A stretch of DNA of 5,488 nucleotides from Planctomycetota bacterium (GCA_030604585.1 JAUVVP010000181.1:1-5488); one strand, 5' to 3'; positions 1 to 5,393 are shown, numbered from the stretch's first letter. Notes: generated by a model from the letters alone, not told the origin. Numbers and translations are program-made.

Positions 1-379
1 CGCTCAGTGCCTCGGCCTCCTCGGCGCTGACCTGGAATCCTCGCTCGCGCAGGTGAGTGGTCGTGCGGGACTGCGGGTCGAGTATGGTGGTGTTGGTGCG
101 CGTGCGCCCCGCCACGGTGCAGAAGCGGGTCTCGACGCCCTCAGCGCGCAGGCTCTCGGTGAAGAGCCGATGTTCGTCCCGGCCGACGAAGGCACAGGCG
201 GCCGCCGCCGCCCCGAGCCGCGCCAGGCCGCGCGCGACGTTAATGCCCTTGCCGGCCGGCAGCACCGCCCGCACCGTGGCCCGGGCATGCTGGCCGACCC
301 GGAAGCCCGGCACCACCAGGGCCTTATCCACGGCGGGGTTCAGGGTGGCCGTAATGATGCTTGCCGCGCCCGACTTCAC
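1..379 (-). CDS. PfkB-family hexose/phosphofructose kinase (1-phosphofructokinase/LacC type), N-terminal part
   Basis: The first 126 codons of a sugar kinase are visible; the rest lies beyond the left edge. The family (FruK, LacC, Pfk-2) transfers phosphate from ATP to a sugar phosphate such as fructose-1-P, fructose-6-P or tagatose-6-P in the cytoplasm. Seen directly: TLNPAVDK at residues 12-19, the hallmark N-terminal strand of the 1-phosphofructokinase/hexose kinase group, AGKGINVARGLARLG at 42-56 (the substrate-binding glycine-lysine motif of PfkB kinases), FVGRD at 64-68, and GRTRTN at 91-96, equivalent to the GRTRIN segment of FruK. The GTG start at 379-377 overlaps the TGA of the preceding small ORF (GTGA), which suggests translational coupling; I see no in-frame ATG nearby. 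The C-terminal ATP-binding GAGD motif is outside the window, so the exact substrate cannot be assigned from here. The family call is firm; the choice between FruK, LacC and Pfk-2 is not. Confidence 0.88.
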   Translation of the reverse strand, partial: MKSGAASIITATLNPAVDKALVVPGFRVGQHARATVRAVLPAGKGINVARGLARLGAAAAACAFVGRDEHRLFTESLRAEGVETRFCTVAGRTRTNTTILDPQSRTTTHLRERGFQVSAEEAEALS

Positions 380-612
380 TGGATCTCGATCTTGCGGAAG
401 GTTCGCGGGCCGCGCTCGGCCTGGAGGTCCTTCTGAAGCCGGCGGATGCCCTCGTCGAGGGCCGCCCGGCTCACCTTCAGCGCCAGCAGCAGGCCGCTCT
501 CGGCGACCCGGCAGGCCTTCCGGGCCGCCCGCCTCATCTCGGCACCCGGCGCACAGCATGGCCAGCGCCGCTCCGGCCTGACCCACGCCCTTCTATGGTC
601 ATTACGCCACAT
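376..612 (-). CDS. Small helical protein of unknown function between the ArsA-like ATPase and the sugar kinase
   Basis: I do not recognise a family. From ATG 612-610 the product is 78 residues. The last 53 residues are rich in Ala, Leu, Arg and Glu and look like one long amphipathic helix around ESGLLLALKVSRAALDEG, followed by a charged tail ending FRKIEIQ. There is no signal peptide, and no stretch is long or apolar enough for a certain membrane segment. The ATG at 612 lies 5 bases beyond the arsA stop and has a GAGGGG ribosome site (621-626) at 8 bases. An in-frame ATG at 537-535 would give a 53-residue protein. Codon bias favours this shorter version: 51 of its 53 codons end in G or C, against 18 of the 25 preceding codons. 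A GTG at 639 inside arsA is a third option. The stop overlaps the kinase start (GTGA). Being wedged between two same-strand genes with coupling supports a real gene; the start is uncertain. Confidence 0.5.
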   Translation of the reverse strand: MWRNDHRRAWVRPERRWPCCAPGAEMRRAARKACRVAESGLLLALKVSRAALDEGIRRLQKDLQAERGPRTFRKIEIQ

Positions 613-615
613 CTG

Positions 616-626
616 CCTCACCCCTC
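616..626 (-). promoter_or_regulatory. Candidate ribosome binding site for the small ORF
   Basis: On the minus strand GAGGGG (626-621) followed by TGAGG (620-616) precedes the ATG at 612. It spans the last codons and the TGA of the ArsA-like gene, so translation of the small ORF could be coupled to termination of the ATPase. This is the main argument for the 612 start over the 537 start. Confidence 0.4.
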
Positions 627-1799
627 GAAGTTCACGCACAGGGTTGTGCCCTCGATCTCCGCTCCCGTCGGGGCCAGCGGGATCAGACTGCGCGGAAGCG
701 TCACGTACCTCTTGAAACTACCGATCCGGATGATCAACTGGTCCTCACTGCGGCTCAGTTCGACGTCTTCTTTGGCCACGAAGGGAAGCTTCAGCCGCAC
801 CTTGTAGACGTCGCCCTCCTTCTCGAAGCGGCACGGCGCCTCCCGGTAGAACAGAGCCGTCGGGTCCTCGTCCCCGTAGACGGCCTCGCCGAGGCGCGAC
901 AGCCCCTCAATGCCGACGATCTGGTCCTCGAACAACTCGACCTTGCGGATCGGCACGGGGGCGAAGCTCAACTCGATCTCGCGCAGGTGCTCGGCCTGGC
1001 TCCGCTTCCACGCGGTGAAATGCTCGTCCGTCACGCTGTCCGGCAGGACGCGATTGGCCACCACCATGTCCACGTTCAGCCCGTAGAGGCAGATGTACAT
1101 GAAGGCGCGGCGCGTCTCCTTGACGACCATCTTCTCCGGGTTGGTCACGATCCGGGCGCTGGTCACCTGCGGGTCCTCCAGCAGCGCCTGCACGCCGTCG
1201 AGCCGCTCGTAGATGGCCAGCACGGCCTTGAAGTACTCCTCTCCGGGCAGCGGCACGTCGTAGAGGGCGCCCGCTATCGGCCGGGCGATCTTCATGATGG
1301 ACCGCTCCAGCTTGAACACGCGGTTCATGTACCATTCCAGCGCCGTGGGCATGCTCAGGAAACGGAGGGACTCGCCGGTCGGCGCGCAGTCGAGCACCAC
1401 CAGGTCATACAGGCCGTCGCGGTAGTACCTGTTCAGCCACAGCAGGCCGATGACCTCCGCCATGCCGGGCAGCAGGGCGATCTCGTCGGCCACCAGGTCG
1501 TCCAGCCCGGAGGTGCTGAGCAGTTCAGCGATGTAGCCGTGCACAGCGCCCCAGTGCTTGCACAGTTCCGCCTCGACGTCGATCTCCTGTATGGCCAGCC
1601 GTTCGGCCACCTCGACGGGCTGGCCGCCGGCGTCGTCCATCAGGCGCTTGCCCAGGTCGAAGGAGTCGGAGAGCGAGTGCGCCAGGTCCAGCGAGATGAC
1701 GATGGTGCTGTACCCCCGCCGAGAGGCCAGCAGTGCTGTGGCCGCCGCCACGCTGGTCTTCCCGACCCCGCCCTTCCCGGCAAAAAGCAGCACGCGCAT
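618..1799 (-). CDS. ArsA/Get3 (TRC40)-family ATPase with C-terminal Hsp20-like domain
   Basis: The product is a 393-residue soluble P-loop ATPase of the SIMIBI class. Residues 8-16 carry the deviant Walker A motif GKGGVGKTS with the signature lysine K9. Residues 36-48 (SLDLAHSLSDSFD) are switch I, with D38 at the catalytic aspartate position, and DCAPTGESLRFL at 137-148 is switch II. VTNPEKMVVKETRRA near 218-232 and VANRVLP near 247-253 match the conserved distal ArsA segments, including the probable adenine-contacting asparagine N249. Residues about 319-393 form a beta-rich module with PFVAKEDVELSRSEDQLIIRIG, which I read as the ArsA-type Hsp20/alpha-crystallin domain. Only one ATPase half is present, and I see neither the CxxC of Get3 nor the paired arsenite cysteines of ArsA, so arsenite pumping is unlikely. 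A chaperone or client-targeting ATPase is more plausible, with client unknown. The ATG at 1799 was chosen because it places the P-loop at the N-terminus as usual and has GGAG 8 bases upstream; in-frame starts at 1847 and 1907 would add a non-homologous leader. Switch I has Leu where DPAHS normally has Pro. Confidence 0.9.
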   Translation of the reverse strand: MRVLLFAGKGGVGKTSVAAATALLASRRGYSTIVISLDLAHSLSDSFDLGKRLMDDAGGQPVEVAERLAIQEIDVEAELCKHWGAVHGYIAELLSTSGLDDLVADEIALLPGMAEVIGLLWLNRYYRDGLYDLVVLDCAPTGESLRFLSMPTALEWYMNRVFKLERSIMKIARPIAGALYDVPLPGEEYFKAVLAIYERLDGVQALLEDPQVTSARIVTNPEKMVVKETRRAFMYICLYGLNVDMVVANRVLPDSVTDEHFTAWKRSQAEHLREIELSFAPVPIRKVELFEDQIVGIEGLSRLGEAVYGDEDPTALFYREAPCRFEKEGDVYKVRLKLPFVAKEDVELSRSEDQLIIRIGSFKRYVTLPRSLIPLAPTGAEIEGTTLCVNFEG

Positions 1800-1807
1800 G
1801 GGGTTCA

Positions 1808-1811
1808 CTCC
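1808..1811 (-). promoter_or_regulatory. Ribosome binding site of the ArsA-like gene
   Basis: GGAG on the minus strand lies 8 bases before ATG 1799-1797, which is standard spacing. It decides the start: the alternative upstream ATG at 1847 would put a 16-residue non-conserved leader before the nucleotide-binding strand. Confidence 0.6.
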
Positions 1812-1906
1812 GCGATCGGCGTCCACCCCTCCAGGTGGGTGCAGCATTGTCGGCCCCGGCCGCCGAAGCAACGCGCCACGGCGGCACGGGCCGTTCGCCG
1901 TCCACA

Positions 1907-1933
1907 ACTATCAGATGGGACGCAGGGAATCAA
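1907..1933 (-). promoter_or_regulatory. Weak candidate promoter for the ArsA-like gene operon
   Basis: On the minus strand TTGATT (1933-1928) and GATAGT (1912-1907) are separated by 15 bases. This matches 5/6 and 4/6 of the sigma70 hexamers, but the spacer is shorter than ideal. Transcription would start near 1900, leaving a leader of about 100 bases. The -10 sits in a decamer, CTGATAGTTG, that also occurs ahead of the homocysteine methyltransferase gene at 5472-5463. The position makes sense, between the hairpins behind thpR and the next gene, but the match is marginal. Confidence 0.3.
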
Positions 1934-1960
1934 GCGCGGCCACGCTTCCACGCACCAGCG

Positions 1961-1998
1961 GGCGCCACGCTCAAACTCGTTTGGGCGTCGTGGCCGCC
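1961..1998 (-). other. Second intergenic hairpin (possible terminator or leader structure)
   Basis: Bases 1964-1969 (gccacg) pair with 1989-1994 (cgtggc). The stem extends outward by three more pairs (1961-1963 with 1996-1998) around one bulged base. Inside, 1972-1976 (caaac) and 1979-1983 (gtttg) are complementary, capping the structure. No U-run follows in the minus direction. It could be a tandem terminator behind thpR or a folded segment upstream of the ArsA unit. Confidence 0.35.
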
Positions 1999-2013
1999 AG
2001 TAGCCCCCTCAAG

Positions 2014-2038
2014 CACCCCCAAGCTCAGCTTGAGGGTG
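2014..2038 (-). terminator. Strong hairpin behind thpR, probable U-less terminator
   Basis: On the minus strand CACCCTCAAGC (2038-2028) pairs with GCTTGGGGGTG (2024-2014) over 11 base pairs, with one G-U pair and a three-base loop. It lies 68 bases after the thpR stop, where a terminator for the metG-thpR unit is expected. No T-tract follows, so it is not a classical intrinsic terminator; it could act as a GC-rich U-less terminator or as a 3'-end stabiliser. The same 5' arm can alternatively pair with bases 2014-2006. Confidence 0.45.
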
Positions 2039-2106
2039 GCACCCGCCGAGCAGCTACCGGCACGAGAACAGGACCGCGTACGAAGAGAAGCAAGGCAGAC
2101 GATGGC

Positions 2107-2670
2107 TTAGCCGCCCAGGGGGAAGCGGTGCAGCGGCGTGTAGACGGCGCCGCCCGGGCGCAGGTCGCTGCGCATCAGCACGAAGGAGTCCACCTCCACC
2201 CGGCCGAAGTCCTGGTCGGCCACGGCGGCGGATATCTCGTCCATGCTCGGGCACCGGCGGCGGTCCTTCGTCCGCCCGAGGGTTACGTGCGGGACGAACC
2301 GGCGCTTCTCCTTCGGAATGCGCAGCTCCCCGGCAAGCGCACCCTCCACGGCCCGGTGGAGGGCCGCCAGCGCGCCGGTCGGCTCATGAAGGCCAACGTG
2401 AATGACGCGAGGCACTCCGCGCGGAGGGAAGCCGGACAGGCCGGAGACGGTCATCGAAAAGGACTCGGCACCCTCGCCGGCGGCCTCCAGGCATTCAACC
2501 GCGCGGGGAAGGTCGGCCTCGTCAAGCGCGCCGATGAACTTGAGCGTCAGGTGCAGCGACTCCGCCTTGACCCACCGCACGCCCGGCGCGGTCGGCCTCA
2601 GCGCCTCCAGCGCCCCCTGGAGCGCGCGTCGACAGGCATCGTCCAGTTCAACGGCGACAAAGGTCCTCAA
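2107..2670 (-). CDS. thpR: RNA 2',3'-cyclic phosphodiesterase (2'-5' RNA ligase family, 2H phosphoesterase)
   Basis: The product is 187 residues, the usual family length, cytoplasmic and with no signal peptide. ThpR/LigT enzymes open RNA 2',3'-cyclic phosphates to 2'-phosphomonoesters, and in E. coli were first known for reversibly joining tRNA half-molecules by 2'-5' bonds. Both catalytic HxTx motifs are present: HLTL at residues 40-43 in the typical context RWVKAESLHLTLKFIG, and HVTL at 128-131 followed by GR. The N-terminus RTFVAVEL and the late block FVLMRSDLRPGGAVYTPLH near 163-181 are also characteristic. I chose the TTG start at 2670-2668: it places RTFVAVEL at the N-terminus, has GAGAGGAG 9 bases upstream, and overlaps the metG stop as TTGA. 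The same frame stays open far upstream, but that stretch is antiphase to metG and shows no family similarity. Coupling to metG suggests co-expression with tRNA charging. Confidence 0.92.
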   Translation of the reverse strand: MRTFVAVELDDACRRALQGALEALRPTAPGVRWVKAESLHLTLKFIGALDEADLPRAVECLEAAGEGAESFSMTVSGLSGFPPRGVPRVIHVGLHEPTGALAALHRAVEGALAGELRIPKEKRRFVPHVTLGRTKDRRRCPSMDEISAAVADQDFGRVEVDSFVLMRSDLRPGGAVYTPLHRFPLGG

Positions 2671-4382
2671 TCCCCCGCGCTCCTCTCGTGAGGGACTCCG
2701 GCAGCCGCATCGTCCGGTGCCGGCCCCTCCAGCTTCTCGAAAAGGATCTCCGGATCGCCCAGAGCGCGGCCCTCGGGGAGCAGCCCGGCGGCCGCGTCCC
2801 AGGCCATCTCCTGGGGGGTGGCCGAGAGCATGGCCGCCACCTTGTCCGCCGCGAAGGGCAGGAAGGGCCCCATCACCACTGCCAGCGTCTTGATGGTGTT
2901 CAGGCAGACGTTGATGACGGTGCCGCACGCCGCCTTGTCTTCCTTGCGCAGCACCCAGGGCTGGCGGTAATCGAAGTAGCGGTTGCTCTCGCGCGCGGCG
3001 GCCATGACCTCCTGCAGCGCCTCTTTGAAGCGGTACCCCTCCAACAGCGCCGAGACCCGATCCGGCAGCCCGGCCGCCATGGCCAGTTGGGCGCGGTCCT
3101 GCTCGGTCGGCGCGGCACATGGCGGCACGGCGCCGGCGAAGTAGCGGTGCGTGAAGGTCATGTTGCGATGCACGAAGTTGCCGAGGGCGGCCACCAGCTC
3201 CTCGTTGTTGCGCCGGATCAGGTCCTCGAACTTGAACGCCGTGCGCTGGCGCTCGGGCGCGATCATGGTCAGGTAATAGCGCAGCGGGTCGGCCTCGTAC
3301 TGCTCGAGGTAGTCGTTGATCCAGATGGCCGTGCCCCGGCTCTTGGAGATCTTCGTCTCGTCCTCGCCGGGGAATTGGATGTTGAGGAAGCAGTTGGCCG
3401 GCACGTTCTCGGGCAACTGGAACGTGCCCTCGGCCATCAACATCGCAGGCCACGTGAGCACGTGGAAGATGACGTTGTCCTCGCCTATGAAGTGGATGAT
3501 CTTGCAGTCGGGATCCTTCCACCATCGCTCGTACTCGCCGGGCTCGCCGCCCTGCTCCCGGCACCACTGCTCGGTGAAGGAGACGTAGCCTATCGGCGCG
3601 TCGAACCAGACGTAGAGCACCTTGCCCTTCGCGTCGGGGTCGTCCTCCAGCGGCACGGGTATGCCCCAGTCGAGGTCGCGGGTAATGGACCTGAACGGAA
3701 GGCCCTGTTCGAGCAGGCCCAGGCTGAAGTTCTTCACCATCGGGCGCCAGTCATCTTTTCCACGGATCCACTCACGCAGGCGACCCTCGAACTCCGGCAG
3801 CCGGAAGAACCAGTGCACCGTCTCCCTCAGTTCGGGCGTCGCTCCGGTTATGACGCTCCGGGGCTGCAGGAGCTCCGTCGGCTCGATCAGCCGGCCGCAG
3901 GCCTCGCACTGGTCGCCGCGCGCGCCGCCCGTGCCGCAGTGATGGCAGATGCCCTCCACGTAGCGGTCGGGCAGGAACATCCGCGCCTCGGGGTCGTAGA
4001 GCTGTTCGCTGGTGCGTTTCTCCAGGTGGCCGTTCTCCAGCAGCTTCAGGAAGAAGCGCTGGCTGATCTCGGTGTGGACCTCCGCGGCGGCCGTGCCGCT
4101 GTAGATGTCGAACCGTATGCCCAAGCCGTCGTAGTCCCGCTTCTGCTGGGCGCGGTAGAAGTCGGCCACTTCCCTGGGGAGCTTGCCTTCCTGGCGGGCG
4201 GCCAGCAGGAGCGGAACGCCGTGATCATCGCTGCCGCAGATGAAGAGCACCTCATCCCCGCGCGAGCGCAGGTAGCGCACGAAGATGTCCGCCGGCAGAT
4301 AGCAGCCCGCGATGTGGCCCACATGCAAAACGCCATTCGAGTACGGAAGTGCCGCCGTGACTGTGAAACGTCTCTTCGCCAT
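2667..4382 (-). CDS. metG: Methionine--tRNA ligase (methionyl-tRNA synthetase)
   Basis: This is a class I aminoacyl-tRNA synthetase that joins methionine to tRNA-Met using ATP; it is essential for initiation and elongation. The product is 571 residues. Residues 6-23 hold the N-terminal Rossmann strand and the HIGH motif as HVGH (20-23). The connective peptide holds a single zinc knuckle C146-x2-C149 ... C159-x2-C162 in the E. coli-like context MFLPDRYVEGIC. YVWFDAPIGY (257-266) is a methionine-pocket block, and the KMSKS loop reads KISKS (344-348). The anticodon-binding helical domain follows, including NRYFDYRQPW near 467-476. The protein ends with a short Ala/Gly/Pro/Asp-rich tail, and the C-terminal EMAPII-like tRNA-binding domain found in dimeric MetRS is absent, so a monomer is likely. 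The ATG at 4382 gives a normal N-terminus, although the ribosome site is weak. The TGA overlaps the thpR start, and a good promoter lies 64 bases or more upstream. Confidence 0.97.
   Translation of the reverse strand: MAKRRFTVTAALPYSNGVLHVGHIAGCYLPADIFVRYLRSRGDEVLFICGSDDHGVPLLLAARQEGKLPREVADFYRAQQKRDYDGLGIRFDIYSGTAAAEVHTEISQRFFLKLLENGHLEKRTSEQLYDPEARMFLPDRYVEGICHHCGTGGARGDQCEACGRLIEPTELLQPRSVITGATPELRETVHWFFRLPEFEGRLREWIRGKDDWRPMVKNFSLGLLEQGLPFRSITRDLDWGIPVPLEDDPDAKGKVLYVWFDAPIGYVSFTEQWCREQGGEPGEYERWWKDPDCKIIHFIGEDNVIFHVLTWPAMLMAEGTFQLPENVPANCFLNIQFPGEDETKISKSRGTAIWINDYLEQYEADPLRYYLTMIAPERQRTAFKFEDLIRRNNEELVAALGNFVHRNMTFTHRYFAGAVPPCAAPTEQDRAQLAMAAGLPDRVSALLEGYRFKEALQEVMAAARESNRYFDYRQPWVLRKEDKAACGTVINVCLNTIKTLAVVMGPFLPFAADKVAAMLSATPQEMAWDAAAGLLPEGRALGDPEILFEKLEGPAPDDAAAGVPHERSAGD
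2680..2687 (-). promoter_or_regulatory. Ribosome binding site of thpR inside metG
   Basis: GAGAGGAG on the minus strand lies 9 bases before the TTG start of thpR and is embedded in the last codons of metG. A strong site offsets the poor TTG start and, with the TTGA overlap, supports translational coupling. Confidence 0.6.
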
Positions 4383-4445
4383 CGGGTTGCGTCCGTGCGC
4401 AGTCGGAGGATAGCCGGCAGGAACAGCCCAGCTTGCGGAGCGCGT

Positions 4446-4474
4446 ACTATAACAGCGCGGGCTGCCTGCCGCAA
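4446..4474 (-). promoter_or_regulatory. Sigma70-type promoter of metG-thpR
   Basis: On the minus strand the -35 box TTGCGG (4474-4469) and -10 box TATAGT (4451-4446) are separated by exactly 17 bases. A TG one base before the -10 (4454-4453) makes it an extended -10. Transcription would begin near 4439, leaving a leader of about 57 bases. It is the most AT-rich spot of the gap and correctly oriented. The upstream edge of the -35 touches a 5-bp hairpin (4475-4489). Confidence 0.7.
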
Positions 4475-4499
4475 CCGGAGGGAGTCCGGAGCCCCCAAC

Positions 4500-5381
4500 T
4501 CAGAGCGAGTCGGCGAATCTGCGGATCACGGCCACGTGCTCGGCAGTCGTGCCGTCGCATCCACCGATGATGCGCGCGCCGGCCTCATACAGGTCGGGGA
4601 CGTAGCGGCGGAAGACGGCGGGGTCCTCCTTGTAGACCGTTCGGCCCTCCACCAGCTTCGGCAGGCCCGCATTGGGCTGCACGATGACGGGCAGGTCCGT
4701 CTGCTTCGCCAGCTCGGCCACCAGCGGGGCCATCGTCTGGATACCTTGGCCGCAGTTGGTGCCCACCACCGCGCAGCCGAACTCGTCCGCCAGCGCCACT
4801 ACAGCGTCGGGGCCCTCGCCCATCATGCTGCGGTACCGCCCGCTGGCCTCGGGCGTGAATGTCATGTTGGCGATCAGCGGCAGCTCGCAGCACTCGCGCG
4901 CCGCCCTCAGCGCCACACGCAGCTCAGCGCTTGACTCGAACGTCTCGAATATGACGGCGTCGACCCCGGCCTCGGCCAGGGAAGCGATCTGTTGCCCAAA
5001 GGCCTCCGTCGCGGCGTCCTCGGTCAGATCGCCGAGGGGCTCCAGCAGTGCGCCGGTCGGCCCGACGTCACCGAAGACCAGGGCCCGATCGCCGGCGGCC
5101 CGCCGGGCAATCGCCGCGGCCGCCCGGTTGATCTCCTCCAGCCTGTCGGCCAGGCCGTGCCGCCCCAGCACGATGCCGTTGCCGCCGAAGGTGTTGGTCA
5201 GCAGGTAGTCGGCGCCCGCCTCGACGTATTCCCGCTGGATCTGCTCAACGGCGTCAGGGTTGTCTAGGTTCCACAGTGCGCCGCACTCGCCCGGACCCAG
5301 GCCAGCCACCATGAGCTGGGTGCCCATGGCGCCGTCGCCGACAAGGAGACGTTTAGTCTGAAGAAGCGTGATGAAGTCCAA
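4500..5381 (-). CDS. Homocysteine S-methyltransferase family protein (MetH N-terminal domain type)
   Basis: This is a 293-residue TIM-barrel enzyme of the zinc-dependent Hcy-binding family, which moves a methyl group from a donor (methylcobalamin, betaine, S-methylmethionine or similar) to homocysteine thiolate, giving methionine. Motifs: VGDGAMGT at 14-21, TNTFGGN at 62-68, GDVGPTG at 104-110, IFETFES at 144-150, GTNCGQG at 207-213 and IIGGCDGTTAEH at 271-282. The layout resembles the homocysteine domain of Thermotoga MetH. The zinc site would use C210 and C275, but the third ligand, normally the second Cys of GGCC, is Asp276. The folate, cobalamin and reactivation domains of MetH are absent, so any partner is encoded elsewhere or the donor differs. 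The TTG start at 5381 follows a G-run (5393-5388) at 6 bases and places the first strand at the N-terminus; another TTG at 5465 would add 28 Arg/Pro-rich, non-homologous residues. There is no in-frame ATG until residue 19. It lies just upstream of metG, which fits a methionine role. Confidence 0.85.
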   Translation of the reverse strand: MDFITLLQTKRLLVGDGAMGTQLMVAGLGPGECGALWNLDNPDAVEQIQREYVEAGADYLLTNTFGGNGIVLGRHGLADRLEEINRAAAAIARRAAGDRALVFGDVGPTGALLEPLGDLTEDAATEAFGQQIASLAEAGVDAVIFETFESSAELRVALRAARECCELPLIANMTFTPEASGRYRSMMGEGPDAVVALADEFGCAVVGTNCGQGIQTMAPLVAELAKQTDLPVIVQPNAGLPKLVEGRTVYKEDPAVFRRYVPDLYEAGARIIGGCDGTTAEHVAVIRRFADSL

Positions 5382-5387
5382 GGCATA

Positions 5388-5393
5388 CCCCCC
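5388..5393 (-). promoter_or_regulatory. Candidate ribosome binding site of the homocysteine methyltransferase
   Basis: A run of six G on the minus strand lies 6 bases before the TTG at 5381-5379. It is an imperfect match to the anti-Shine-Dalgarno sequence, but is the only G-rich candidate at a suitable distance. It favours the 5381 start over the TTG at 5465. Confidence 0.35.

Larger units (their letters stand above)
1800..2106. other. Intergenic region between thpR and the ArsA-like gene
   Basis: No credible gene is seen in these 307 bases. Open frames across it on either strand lack recognisable protein sequence and are extensions or shadows of neighbouring genes. It holds, reading in the direction of transcription, a strong hairpin at 2038-2014 with a competing arm at 2014-2006, a second hairpin at 1998-1961, a small stem at 1947-1932 (AAGCG/CGCTT, 6-base loop), a weak candidate promoter at 1933-1907, a small stem (CCACC/GGTGG) at about 1843-1828, and the ribosome site of the ArsA-like gene. 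It marks the break between the metG-thpR unit and the ArsA unit. Confidence 0.6.

Noticed and set aside
534..602. A 22-codon ORF as an independent gene
   Set aside because: Its codon bias is poor and no ribosome site stands out; mentioned only as a possible leader for the small ORF.
618..1799. An arsenite-efflux ATPase (arsA) and ars operon
   Set aside because: There is a single ATPase half, no arsenite-binding cysteine set, and no arsB, arsD, arsR or arsC next to it; the Hsp20-like domain points elsewhere.
987..2691. Long plus-strand open frames across the ArsA-like gene and the intergenic region
   Set aside because: They are shadows of the minus-strand genes, rich in His, Arg, Gln or Pro without motifs.
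2671..3567. An N-terminal extension making ThpR a 486-residue fusion
   Set aside because: The extension overlaps metG out of frame, is Arg/Gly/Pro-rich and without homology, while the TTG at 2670 has a good ribosome site and gives the family's normal length.
4383..4445. A T-box or SAM-type riboswitch controlling metG
   Set aside because: The predicted leader is only about 57 bases, too short for a T-box or a SAM-I riboswitch, and no matching conserved core was seen.
4475..4489. An intrinsic terminator behind the methyltransferase gene
   Set aside because: The stem is only 5 bp and is followed by the -35 box rather than a T-run; kept only as an observation.
2688..4934. A 748-codon open frame on the plus strand
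   Set aside because: It runs antisense to metG and the methyltransferase gene. High GC content with strong third-position bias leaves long antisense frames open, and the translation shows no recognisable domain.
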